From: Bacillus sp. UNC438CL73TsuS30
GTDB taxonomy: Bacteria > Bacillota > Bacilli > Bacillales > Cytobacillaceae
Reading direction: 5' to 3'
Assembly (NCBI RefSeq): GCF_000482325.1
Contig: NZ_AXVA01000010.1
Span: 124,001-188,000 of the forward strand
DNA length: 64,000 nt
The notes below the pieces were generated by a model. That model was not told the DNA's origin. It saw only the letters and a list, made by a program, of their open reading frames with translations, and made no database searches. This document shows, piece after piece, positions 26,901 through 34,056 of this stretch (positions are counted from its first letter, which is position 1; each line of letters opens with the position of its first letter). Made by a program: the position numbers and the translations under genes.

Positions 26901-28492
26901 ATGTGGATGAATTGAAGGCGAAGTACGGCTTTGTTTCGGCTCCTGACCTCGGGTTGAATCCCGTCATTGGTGAATACGATGATCCGGCGAATCAACGGCA
27001 GAGTGTTCTGAGGTTGCCGTTTGAAGGCAATACGGTCGTCTACGGGGTGGCCGGCAGCGGGAAGACAACGCTGTTAACTACTCTCATTTACTCGTTGATG
27101 GAAGAGCACACGCCAGACGAGGTCCATCTTTATCTCCTCGATTTTGGCTCTGAGACCTTGAGCTGGTATCGCGAGGCGCCGCACGTCGGCGATGTTATGC
27201 TTTCGCATGATGCGGAGAAGATTGATGGCCTCTTTAAAATGATTACGGCTGAAATGGCTGTCAGGAAGAAGCGATTTGCTGAGTACGGGGGCGACTTCAG
27301 GGCCTTTAATAAAAGGTCGCCACAGACGGTCCCGTCATTGGTGGTAGTCATCCATAATTATGCGGCGTTCGCTGAAACGTATGAGCAATATGAGGAAACG
27401 ATTTCCTACTTGACGCGCGAGGGTCTGAAATATGGGGTTTATTTTGTGGTGACGGCGTTGAATACAGGGGCGATAAGGTACCGCCTGTTGCAGAACTTTA
27501 AACAGTTGTATGTGCTGCAGTTGAATGATGCTTCTGAATACTCCGGGGTACTGGGACATGTTGATGGGGTTTATCCATCGAAATTTAAAGGCCGGGGGAT
27601 ATTTAAGACGGATGCCGTTTATGAGTTTCAGGTGGCACAAATTGGGCGTGCTTCGTCCGACTTGTATCGCTTTGTGACCGAGTATTGCCGGAGTTATCAG
27701 TGGCAGGGCGCTCGGGCGAATCGGGTGCCGCTATTGCCAGAGAAGGTAGATGTTCACTATTTAGCTGATTTCGATGGCGTTTCGGGTGTGCCGATTGGGA
27801 TTGAAAAAGGGTCTTTGGCGGTTGCCGGGTATGATTTTGATGCCTCGTTTGTGAATTTTGTATCGGCGTTGAGTGTGGATGATTGCACTGGGTTTATGCA
27901 GGGACTTGCTGAGGTTGTATCGCGCGATGCGGACGGTGAGGTCATGGTTCTCGATGCTGGGGCAGGCTTTGCGGCCGACCTTTATAGCGGGTACCAATAT
28001 GTGGTTGAGACGGAACGACTAGAAGAGATGGTTGTGCACTTGTTTAATACTTTGGTGTATCGCAACAACACAACGAAGGATGCTCTTGCGGAGGGTGCGG
28101 AACCTCCGGTGTTTGAGAAAATTACCTGTTTGGTGAATTCATTGAGCGGGTTAATGGCAGAGTTGTCTGAGGATAGCAAGGATAAGCTGAAGGTCTTTTT
28201 GGAAAAAGGCGACGGGCTGAAGGTGACGATGATCATAGCTGATGCAGCGGATAAAATCAGTCCGATGATGTATGATGCGTGGTTCCAAAAACAGGTGTCG
28301 CTCAATCAAGCGATATGGGTCGGCAATGGGATTGCTGAGCAATATGTCTTTAAGATTGGCAAAATCACAAACGACTTGTATGGGGAGCTGCCGGAGGGCT
28401 TTGGCTATGTCATTCAGAAGGGAAAAGTGAAGCTTTTGAAGCTTGTGACTGCTGCAGAGGTTCTTGTAGAGGGGGCGGTGCAATATGCATAA
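23921..28492 (+). CDS. essC: Type VII secretion ATPase EssC
   Basis: Motor of the secretion system, 1523 residues. The N-terminus has forkhead-associated folds, the second clear at about 105-165 (VKIGRAKDNHICF, SSTHALIEYSS, LNSSNGTYVNG). Two membrane helices follow at about 260-287 and 294-312. Then come three tandem FtsK/SpoIIIE-type ATPase domains. D1 has Walker A GMTGSGKSE (about 701) and Walker B FILIDYKGGG. D2 has GVAGSGKTT (about 1041) and HLYLLDFG. D3 has no clear Walker A and looks degenerate. ATG 23921 follows AAGGAGA. It overlaps yukD by 8 bases. Length and order match EssC of firmicute T7SSb systems. Confidence 0.95.
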   Translation: MVLILTLFDRGKAFTLVLPEKITGRYILTTEDNAGNPKDLMAVEAEAGKWYVKSNQYAHLKDSDPKALLEPFLTYTIDRDGDSSALLYAEPFSEDRNEFTRHIVTRDVVKIGRAKDNHICFTNKLVSSTHALIEYSSDGQAKLRDLNSSNGTYVNGERIGEKVLAIGDVISIMGLRIIFNGHMLSLNNPHQLVFLDRGSFQPFAVQKPVIEEDDELDDFLIEEENEDLFYRSPRFKREVERKTIKIDPPPQPQAPDETPLMLMLGPSITMGMASLATGVFAVLNVMRTNGDMMYAMPTLVMSVSMLIGMILWPILTKRYEKKRRIAQEKIRQEKYLQYIEDMKRAIRAECSHQCEILHENHVSLENCLQRIDRRERNLWERVIGQEDFLRVRVGIGDLSMVAEIKYPEKKFTLEDDNLQEALYQLVDAPKILPQVPVTLSLIEERVSGIIGPRENVVDFVKGIIFQLTALHSYDELKLVFIYDPSEPWEFVKWLPHVWDDEKSIRFMATDDNEIKELSAYFEKELVLREEQEWKPAPPHYLVFSMNKELAGKAEMVNLLLKGKRGFSLITLYDELEKLPKECTNVVELDGMTGKIYDKDDLSGRYQAFEPDIYFKKDAEEMAVKLANIQLASSVEAFALPEMMTFLEMFGVGKIEHLNALTRWSENNPTVTMRTPIGVNTRGEHFSIDLHEKYHGPHGLIAGMTGSGKSELIMTLILSLAVNYHPDEVAFILIDYKGGGMANAFWNLPHLAGTITNLDGAAVKRSLISIQSELKRRQAIFSETSRRLNESNIDIYKYQKLYREGVVSEPLQHLLMISDEFAELKTQQPEFMEQLVSAARIGRSLGVHLILATQKPSGVVDDQIWSNSKFRISLKVQEKADSMEVIKRPDAAELSQTGRFFLQVGYNELFELGQSAWAGAPYYPADRVEKRKDDGIEIIDQLGRVVKKARLERERRVKNPSKQIDEVVKYLAALAEQERIQVKPLWLEPIPADIYVDELKAKYGFVSAPDLGLNPVIGEYDDPANQRQSVLRLPFEGNTVVYGVAGSGKTTLLTTLIYSLMEEHTPDEVHLYLLDFGSETLSWYREAPHVGDVMLSHDAEKIDGLFKMITAEMAVRKKRFAEYGGDFRAFNKRSPQTVPSLVVVIHNYAAFAETYEQYEETISYLTREGLKYGVYFVVTALNTGAIRYRLLQNFKQLYVLQLNDASEYSGVLGHVDGVYPSKFKGRGIFKTDAVYEFQVAQIGRASSDLYRFVTEYCRSYQWQGARANRVPLLPEKVDVHYLADFDGVSGVPIGIEKGSLAVAGYDFDASFVNFVSALSVDDCTGFMQGLAEVVSRDADGEVMVLDAGAGFAADLYSGYQYVVETERLEEMVVHLFNTLVYRNNTTKDALAEGAEPPVFEKITCLVNSLSGLMAELSEDSKDKLKVFLEKGDGLKVTMIIADAADKISPMMYDAWFQKQVSLNQAIWVGNGIAEQYVFKIGKITNDLYGELPEGFGYVIQKGKVKLLKLVTAAEVLVEGAVQYA

Positions 28493-28736
28493 GATTTTAG
28501 TCGATGTCTATAACCCCGCCGCCTCACGTTCCTTTGATGTGTTTATTCCGGTAAAAAGTAAGCTGTATGAGGTTTTGATGTTGCTGTCGAATACGGTTTC
28601 TGAGTTATCTCAGGGCTATTATAAGGCGTCTGAGCAGACAATTCTTTGTGACCGGAAGACGGGGAATGTTTTGGACTTAGGCAGGACGGTTGAGGAGCTT
28701 GGCTTGAAGAATGGGGCGAAGTTGATGCTGCTGTGA
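28485..28736 (+). CDS. yukD: YukD/EsaB-like ubiquitin-fold protein
   Basis: Small protein of 83 residues with the ubiquitin-like YukD pattern: an opening strand HKILVDVYNP, a central helix (KLYEVLMLLSNTVSEL) and a C-terminal strand KNGAKLMLL. YukD/EsaB is a conserved small T7SS component of regulatory or structural role. It is translationally coupled to essC by an 8-base overlap, with ribosome site GAGGGGG in the essC end. It closes this transcript before an iterated-repeat spacer. Confidence 0.88.
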   Translation: MHKILVDVYNPAASRSFDVFIPVKSKLYEVLMLLSNTVSELSQGYYKASEQTILCDRKTGNVLDLGRTVEELGLKNGAKLMLL

Positions 28737-28740
28737 TGTA

Positions 28741-28960
28741 GGTTGGAAGCGTTAATGGCGTATGGCGGTGTCTAACAGGCGGAAGGCGTGGTGTAACTAG
28801 CGTTTGGCGGTGTCTAACTGGCGGAAGGTTTGGCGTAACTGGCGAAACGCAGTCCTACTGGCGGAAGGCGTGCCATAACTTGCGTATGGCACGACATAAC
28901 TGGCGGATGCTGGCCGTAAACTGGCGCATAGCCATTTTCTATAGGCGAAAGATGTCCTAA
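28741..28960 (+). repeat. Iterated GGCGGAAGGCGT / TAACTGGCG motifs
   Basis: About ten degenerate copies of a motif of type TAACTGGCGGAAGG, spaced irregularly at roughly 15-30 bases. They fill the spacer between yukD and the WXG100 genes. No open frame with a ribosome site was seen. Confidence 0.7.
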
Positions 28961-28997
28961 TAGAGGAGGAATATCACTTTAAAGGAGGTGAAAAAAC

Positions 28998-29300
28998 ATG
29001 GCAAGATCCATTATGGTAGATCCGGCTAAGCTGGAAGATGCAGCAAATAAGATTGACCAGCAATCAGCTGAATACGAAAGACTTTATAAAGCACTTTTTC
29101 AAGAAGTAGACGGAATGCAAGCTGCTTGGCAAGGGCAGGATAACGTGGCATATACAACCCAAATCAAAGGATTTACGGATGATTTCCAAAAAATGACTCA
29201 GCTCATGAGACAATACTCCGATTTCCTAAAAGTTAGCGCAAAAACTTACAGAAACACACAGCAAGATATTATTTCTGGAGCGAAACGTCTGACAAACTAA
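28998..29300 (+). CDS. WXG100-family T7SS substrate (EsxA/YukE type)
   Basis: Helical hairpin protein of 100 residues with the WXG signature at the turn (AWQGQDN, Trp near 44), normal length, and a C-terminal helix ending YRNTQQDIISGAKRLTN. A perfect ribosome site AAAGGAGGTG precedes ATG 28998, which suggests high expression. It is secreted as a dimer and is usually also an essential part of the secretion process. It forms a pair with the following gene 33 bases downstream. Confidence 0.95.
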   Translation: MARSIMVDPAKLEDAANKIDQQSAEYERLYKALFQEVDGMQAAWQGQDNVAYTTQIKGFTDDFQKMTQLMRQYSDFLKVSAKTYRNTQQDIISGAKRLTN

Positions 29301-29333
29301 TAAGTAGATTGCTAGGAAAGAGAGGTGGAACCC

Positions 29334-29636
29334 ATGACAATTGAAGGAATTAAAATTGGCCTTAATGAGGTCACTAGTACCGCCAGCCAAATCCGCACGT
29401 TAAACCACAACTTAACAGCGAGACTGGACGAAATCAAAAAAGAAATGAACGCCTTAGCCAATGCGTGGAACAGTGATGCATCCAACACAATCAGAAACAA
29501 CTTTAACTCACTCGTACCAAAATTCGATAACTTCCGCGAAATCGTCGAAAGCTACGGAAAATTCTTAGACCAAACCGTCAACTCATACGACAGCACAGAA
29601 ACAGCCATCAACAACAACGCCAGCGCATTCAAATAA
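29334..29636 (+). CDS. WXG100-like protein with WNS turn
   Basis: Protein of 100 residues with the same helical-hairpin pattern as its neighbour, but the turn reads AWNSDAS, so the glycine is replaced by serine. ATG 29334 follows AGAGAGGTGG and is preferred over the GTG nine bases earlier. The two genes are adjacent, equal in length and diverged in sequence, which is the usual arrangement for WXG100 heterodimers such as ESAT-6/CFP-10. Downstream a hairpin-forming repeat may end the transcript. Confidence 0.88.
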   Translation: MTIEGIKIGLNEVTSTASQIRTLNHNLTARLDEIKKEMNALANAWNSDASNTIRNNFNSLVPKFDNFREIVESYGKFLDQTVNSYDSTETAINNNASAFK

Positions 29637-29666
29637 TTTAGATTGTGGAACATTCTGTGGAACAAG

Positions 29667-29713
29667 AAAATTCGGGTGGTGCCTGTCACCTGTCGAATTT
29701 TGTCAGGCACCAC
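29667..29713 (+). repeat. GGTGCCTGTCACC element with two competing hairpins
   Basis: GTGGTGCCTG (29676-29685) pairs perfectly with CAGGCACCAC (29704-29713). Alternatively AAAATTCG (29667-29674) pairs with CGAATTTT (29694-29701). The two stems interleave and cannot form together. The core GGTGCCTGTCACC is at 29678-29690. Confidence 0.75.
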
Positions 29714-29735
29714 TAACATAGGGAGGGGAGTATAG

Positions 29736-30800
29736 ATGATTAGAAATATGGAGCTTAAGCTAGAGGATTATGGGTTTTCGAAGTATTTTTATTTTCCAGT
29801 TCCGGAGGGGATGGAGTTGGATGCTGAGTTGGTGGCGGATAAGGCGGAGACGGATTTGTTGACGAATAATAAGATGCGGATTTCGGGGCTGCTGCCGTTT
29901 GGTGTGGTGAAGAAGGATGGGGCGGCTGCGCTGCGCTATGATATGATTTCGCCGGTCAATTTGGAGCAGCTTTTCGCGAGTACCCTAACGAAGGAGCGGC
30001 TTGTGGACAGTCTTTTAATGATGATGGAAGGTCTGGAGGACCTCGAGAAACATGGCCTCAATCCCGAGAAAATCCTGCTCAACAAGAAATATATCTTCCT
30101 TGATGACTTTTCAAATAGATTAGTATTTTTGTACGTTCCGGTGAAAGTTAATGTTTTTGAAAAGGTATCAATGAACGAGTTTCTTAAAACGTTGATTGCC
30201 GAGACCCCGTACGATGAAGCAGATGATTTGTTATTTTTTATCAAGCTCCACAATTATCTAGTCAAAAACGCTGACCTTCATTTACCGGATTTTAGAGAAA
30301 AGCTGAAGGAGTTTGCTGCGGTTGGAGCGGGCCCAGCGACGGATTCAGGCAAGGCGGTTCCACAGGCGCATTTTTATAGTCCAAGCCAGGGGAATGTTGT
30401 CAGTGAAGCGGCTGCCGCAGTGGAAGAGGGTACGACGGTTTTAGGTGCAGTCAACATTCAGGAGGAAGAGGGCACCACGGCATTGGGGGTCGGACCGCAA
30501 TCTATTGCAAGGCCGTTTCTATTTGAAGCAGCTACAGGGGAAAAAATCTTTCTGAGGAAGGATGTTTTTAAGCTGGGCCGGGACCCCGAGCGGGTTGATT
30601 TTGTTGCGAAAAATAAAGTGGTCGGCCGGGTTCATGCGGAGATCGTTACGGTAGACGGGGAATATTTCTTTGTGGACAAACAGTCTCGAAATGGCAGCTA
30701 CTTAAACGGGGTAAGGCTCGTGCAAAATAGCAAAATCAAGCTGAAGCATGAAGATAAAATTAAACTTGCAAACGAAGAGTTTGTTTTTAGATTGTTCTAA
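29736..30800 (+). CDS. EssB-like (DUF6382-type) protein with C-terminal FHA domain
   Basis: Cytosolic protein of 354 residues. The N-terminal ~190 residues resemble the YukC/EssB pseudokinase fold (LLPFGVVKKDG, LRYDMISPVNLEQL, LTKERLVDSLLMMMEGLEDLE, ILLNKKYIFLDD). A linker with two EEGTT(V/A)LG motifs (about 230-236 and 244-251) leads to a FHA domain (KLGRDPERVDF, GRVHAEIVTV, SRNGSYLNGVRL). There is no membrane helix, unlike canonical EssB. GGGAGGGGAG precedes ATG 29736. The EEGTT(V/A)LG motifs could be phosphorylated and bind FHA domains. It probably links the secretion machine to the kinase downstream. Confidence 0.8.
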   Translation: MIRNMELKLEDYGFSKYFYFPVPEGMELDAELVADKAETDLLTNNKMRISGLLPFGVVKKDGAAALRYDMISPVNLEQLFASTLTKERLVDSLLMMMEGLEDLEKHGLNPEKILLNKKYIFLDDFSNRLVFLYVPVKVNVFEKVSMNEFLKTLIAETPYDEADDLLFFIKLHNYLVKNADLHLPDFREKLKEFAAVGAGPATDSGKAVPQAHFYSPSQGNVVSEAAAAVEEGTTVLGAVNIQEEEGTTALGVGPQSIARPFLFEAATGEKIFLRKDVFKLGRDPERVDFVAKNKVVGRVHAEIVTVDGEYFFVDKQSRNGSYLNGVRLVQNSKIKLKHEDKIKLANEEFVFRLF

Positions 30801-30913
30801 AATAGTAGATTTTGAGATTCGCGGATAAACTTTTGTAATCCGAGGTTAAGGGGTTATTTGGCACCTCTTTCGGGGGATATATAGGTGAAAAACAAAAGAA
30901 TGAGGGTTGAACT

Positions 30914-31681
30914 ATGGCCATTTTAACGGCATTCCATACCGATGTGGGGATAAAAAAGAAAACCAATCAGGATGGATTATTACTAAAAACAGCCCGGACA
31001 CCAAAAGGACAGGTCGGCCTGTTCGTGGTCTGTGACGGCATGGGGGGCTTGGCTCAGGGAGAGCTCGCCAGCGCAACCGTCATTAGGGGGATGGCCGATT
31101 GGTTTGACTCCGAGATGCCGAACATCGCTCAATCCGAGCACTTGGAGGAAGACATTCGCAGGGAGCTAGAAGCCTGCATTCAACAATTAAATGAAAAAAT
31201 CTTGGGCTACGGGGAGGCTGAAAAGGTAACCTTAGGGACTACCTTAACGGCACTGCTCATGGTTCACGACAAATACTATATCGCCCACATTGGCGACAGC
31301 AGAGTCTATCAAATTTCGAGGACCCTAACCCAATTAACGACAGATCAAACGTTAGTTGCAAGAGAAGTGGCCCGCGGCAATCTGACGGAGGAGCAGGCTA
31401 AATCGGATCCGCGCCGAAATGTGTTGCTGCAATGCGTTGGGGCAACGAAGGATATTGAGATTGCTTTCGCTTCAGGGGAACTTAAGGAAAAAACGGTTTT
31501 TATGTTGTGTTCAGATGGATTTTATCACCAGATTTCAGAGGCAGAGCTAGCAGAGAGCTTTCATCCGGCCAAGCTGATGGATGAAGTACGGATAAAGGAA
31601 AAGGTAATTGAGTTAGTCGAGTTAGTGAAAGCACGAAAAGAAGTCGATAACATTTCGGTTGTGGTGGCAAAAGTGGTATAG
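30914..31681 (+). CDS. PP2C-family Ser/Thr protein phosphatase
   Basis: Metal-dependent phosphatase of 255 residues with the PP2C motifs: DVGIKKKTNQDG, CDGMGGLAQGELAS, HIGDSRVYQ, LCSDGF and DNISVVVAKV. All metal-binding aspartates appear present. It is cytosolic and full length. It overlaps the open frame of the kinase gene, whose true start lies 19 bases after the phosphatase stop, so the pair is co-translated. It is expected to reverse phosphorylation by the kinase (as PrpC does for PrkC), and in this locus its targets are probably the FHA and ETTLL proteins. Confidence 0.92.
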   Translation: MAILTAFHTDVGIKKKTNQDGLLLKTARTPKGQVGLFVVCDGMGGLAQGELASATVIRGMADWFDSEMPNIAQSEHLEEDIRRELEACIQQLNEKILGYGEAEKVTLGTTLTALLMVHDKYYIAHIGDSRVYQISRTLTQLTTDQTLVAREVARGNLTEEQAKSDPRRNVLLQCVGATKDIEIAFASGELKEKTVFMLCSDGFYHQISEAELAESFHPAKLMDEVRIKEKVIELVELVKARKEVDNISVVVAKVV

Positions 31682-31700
31682 GCTACGGGGGGAGTTTTTC

Positions 31701-33635
31701 TTGATACAGATTGGAACAGTAATCGATGATCGCTATGAAATATTAAAAGAGATCGGCCGCGGCGGGATGAGTATCGTCTACCTTGCTATGGATAACCGCC
31801 TCAATAAATCTTTGGTCGTAAAAGATATCCGCAAGCGCGAGCCGAGCAACAATGAGCTGCTTATCAACAGCTTGATTGTCGAAGCCAACATGCTGAAGAA
31901 ACTCGACCACGGGGCCTTGCCGAAAATCTATGACATCATCGATTCTGAAGGCGATATCTACGTTGTCATGGACTACATCGAAGGTGAGTCGTTAAAAGAA
32001 AAACTGAAACGAGAAAAAACCATTCCCGCTGACAAAGTCATTGAATGGGCAAAGCAGCTCGGCGAAGTTTTAGAATACATACATACGAGAAAACCCCACC
32101 CGATTATTTACAGGGATATGAAACCGGACAACATCATGCTTACCCCGGAGGGCAAAATCAAGCTCGTCGACTTCGGGATCGCCCGCGAGTTTAAGGCGGA
32201 AAGCACAACCGATACGACCAATCTTGGGACGAAATCCTATGCAGCGCCAGAGCAGCTCTCAGGCAAGCAGACTGATGCAAGGACCGATCTTTATAGTTTA
32301 GGAGTTACCTTATATCATCTCGTCACTGGAAAAAGTATCAATGAACCGCCGTTTGAGTTGAAGCCGATTCGTCACTGGGATCCGGCCCTGCCGGAAGGGC
32401 TTGAACATATTATCAATAAGTGTACCCAGTCCGAGCCGGGTAACCGTTATCAAAGCAGTAGTGAGCTGCTCTATGATCTTTACAATATTAACAAGTTGAC
32501 AGAAAGATACAAGCAAAAGCTGCGGAAAAAATTGTCGGTGTATCTGGTCCCTGTCATACTGTTTTTTATTTTTACAACAACAGCTGTTGCTGGGTTTCAG
32601 GGCATCAAAAATACGGAGTTCCAGGATTATATGAAACTAGTAAATGAGGCAGGTGTCGCGCATATGAATGGCGAGGACCAGAAGGCGCTCAAATTGCTGG
32701 AAAAAGCAATCACAACTGTCGATAAAAAGCGTTCTGAGGCTTATATCAGTTTGCTGGATTTATTTATTAGCCGCAATGAAACCGATGACGGCCTAACAAA
32801 AATTGAAACCTATATCAACAGTGAATATGGGAATATCCAGAAAAATAGCGAGCTCCGCTTCAAGATGGGGATGACTTATTTTGATCTGTTGCATAATTAT
32901 CCGGAGGCGCTGAAGCATTTTAATCACGTTGATCCCGAGGAAATCCCTGATGTGCAATACTATGAAACGATTGCCACGCAGGCGAGCTCGATGAATATAG
33001 ATTATAAAAGGTTTGCCAACAACTTGAAAAGGTTTGAAAAATTTAATGATGGGCTCGCCAATGACCGGAAAAAAGTCGATAACTATAAATCCTTGGCCGG
33101 AATCTATATTTCCTATAAAGGGCAGTTGGACGGAGCCAATACGAAAACGATTGAAATCATCAATAAAGCGGACAAGGTCCTTAAGTCCATTGGTGATGAA
33201 AAATTGCAATCCCAGTATGATGAGGATTTTAAAAGTAAACTGGGGCAGGCCTATTACAGCAGGGGCGTGAATTTGCAGTCAAGAGCAGATCTTGAACAGG
33301 CAATCCGATTTTATCAAGAACTGCTGGAGGATTTGGACGAGCAAGACAAACCGGAAGTGTTAACGAAAATCGGTGTGATTTATCAGGATATGAAGGATTG
33401 GGCGAAGGCTGTCACGACGCTGCAGGATACGATCAAGGGATATCCGAAGTACATCGATGCCTATATAAAACTAGCAGATGTATTGCTAGATATCGAACAA
33501 GCCAAGCCGGAGGGCAAGCGTAATTTTAAGCAGGCCAAACAAGTGTATGAAAAAGTAAGTAAGCTTGCCGGTGCGAAGGGCGATGCTGATTTTAAAAAGT
33601 TGACAGGGCGGCTTGTGGCACTCGGTCTCAAGTAG
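31701..33635 (+). CDS. Membrane Ser/Thr protein kinase with extracytoplasmic TPR-like domain
   Basis: Hanks-type kinase of 644 residues. The kinase domain (1-265) has GRGGMSIV, catalytic Lys near 41 (LVVKD), YRDMKPDN with Asp near 139, VDFGIAR and APEQL. One membrane helix (about 278-300) is followed by ~340 residues of helical repeats of tetratricopeptide type (ALKLLEKAI, YPEALKHFNHV, WAKAVTTLQDTI), predicted to be outside the cell. It lacks the PASTA repeats of PrkC/PknB, so it would not sense muropeptides in the usual way. TTG 31701 follows GGGGGGAG. The TPR part may touch the secretion channel or secreted proteins. Confidence 0.9.
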   Translation: MIQIGTVIDDRYEILKEIGRGGMSIVYLAMDNRLNKSLVVKDIRKREPSNNELLINSLIVEANMLKKLDHGALPKIYDIIDSEGDIYVVMDYIEGESLKEKLKREKTIPADKVIEWAKQLGEVLEYIHTRKPHPIIYRDMKPDNIMLTPEGKIKLVDFGIAREFKAESTTDTTNLGTKSYAAPEQLSGKQTDARTDLYSLGVTLYHLVTGKSINEPPFELKPIRHWDPALPEGLEHIINKCTQSEPGNRYQSSSELLYDLYNINKLTERYKQKLRKKLSVYLVPVILFFIFTTTAVAGFQGIKNTEFQDYMKLVNEAGVAHMNGEDQKALKLLEKAITTVDKKRSEAYISLLDLFISRNETDDGLTKIETYINSEYGNIQKNSELRFKMGMTYFDLLHNYPEALKHFNHVDPEEIPDVQYYETIATQASSMNIDYKRFANNLKRFEKFNDGLANDRKKVDNYKSLAGIYISYKGQLDGANTKTIEIINKADKVLKSIGDEKLQSQYDEDFKSKLGQAYYSRGVNLQSRADLEQAIRFYQELLEDLDEQDKPEVLTKIGVIYQDMKDWAKAVTTLQDTIKGYPKYIDAYIKLADVLLDIEQAKPEGKRNFKQAKQVYEKVSKLAGAKGDADFKKLTGRLVALGLK

Positions 33636-33650
33636 AAAGGGGGAGAAAAG

Positions 33651-34043
33651 ATGGGGTACCAGATCATGTTTTACGGGGGCCTAGCCGGCGCACTGATTAC
33701 TTTCGCCATCTCGATTGTCCTTTTTGTAAAAATGGAGATCGCCCAGGTTTTCACCGATTTAACCGGGATTCAGTTTCGGAAAAAACGCCGGCGAATGGAT
33801 GAGGAATCTAGGGAAAAGCATACAAAGGAAATCATGCTGAAAAAGCAGTATGCGGAATTAGCGGCTGCCGAGGAAACAGAGCTCTTGGAAGTGGCGGAAA
33901 CGGTGGTGCTTGGGGACATTGAGGAAACGACCTTACTGACGGAAGAGACAACGCTTTTAGTAGAAGAAACGACACTTTTGGTAGAAAACGAGTTTATCAA
34001 AGAAGTAGATGTGGTGATTGTGCATTCCAACACGGTCATCTAG
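33651..34043 (+). CDS. Membrane protein with repeated ETTLL motifs, candidate phospho-adaptor
   Basis: Protein of 130 residues. It has one N-terminal membrane helix (about 5-27, MFYGGLAGALITFAISIVLF), a basic stretch (FRKKRRR) that places the rest in the cytoplasm, and an acidic tail with five related motifs: ETELL, ETVVL and three ETTLL in close succession (about 77-113). Thr-rich ET-T motifs are typical targets of bacterial Ser/Thr kinases and ligands of FHA domains. A kinase precedes it by 15 bases. A scaffold that docks FHA proteins (EssC, 29736 product) after phosphorylation is inferred; no family was recognised. Confidence 0.75.
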   Translation: MGYQIMFYGGLAGALITFAISIVLFVKMEIAQVFTDLTGIQFRKKRRRMDEESREKHTKEIMLKKQYAELAAAEETELLEVAETVVLGDIEETTLLTEETTLLVEETTLLVENEFIKEVDVVIVHSNTVI

Positions 34044-34056
34044 AGGGGATAGGGAG

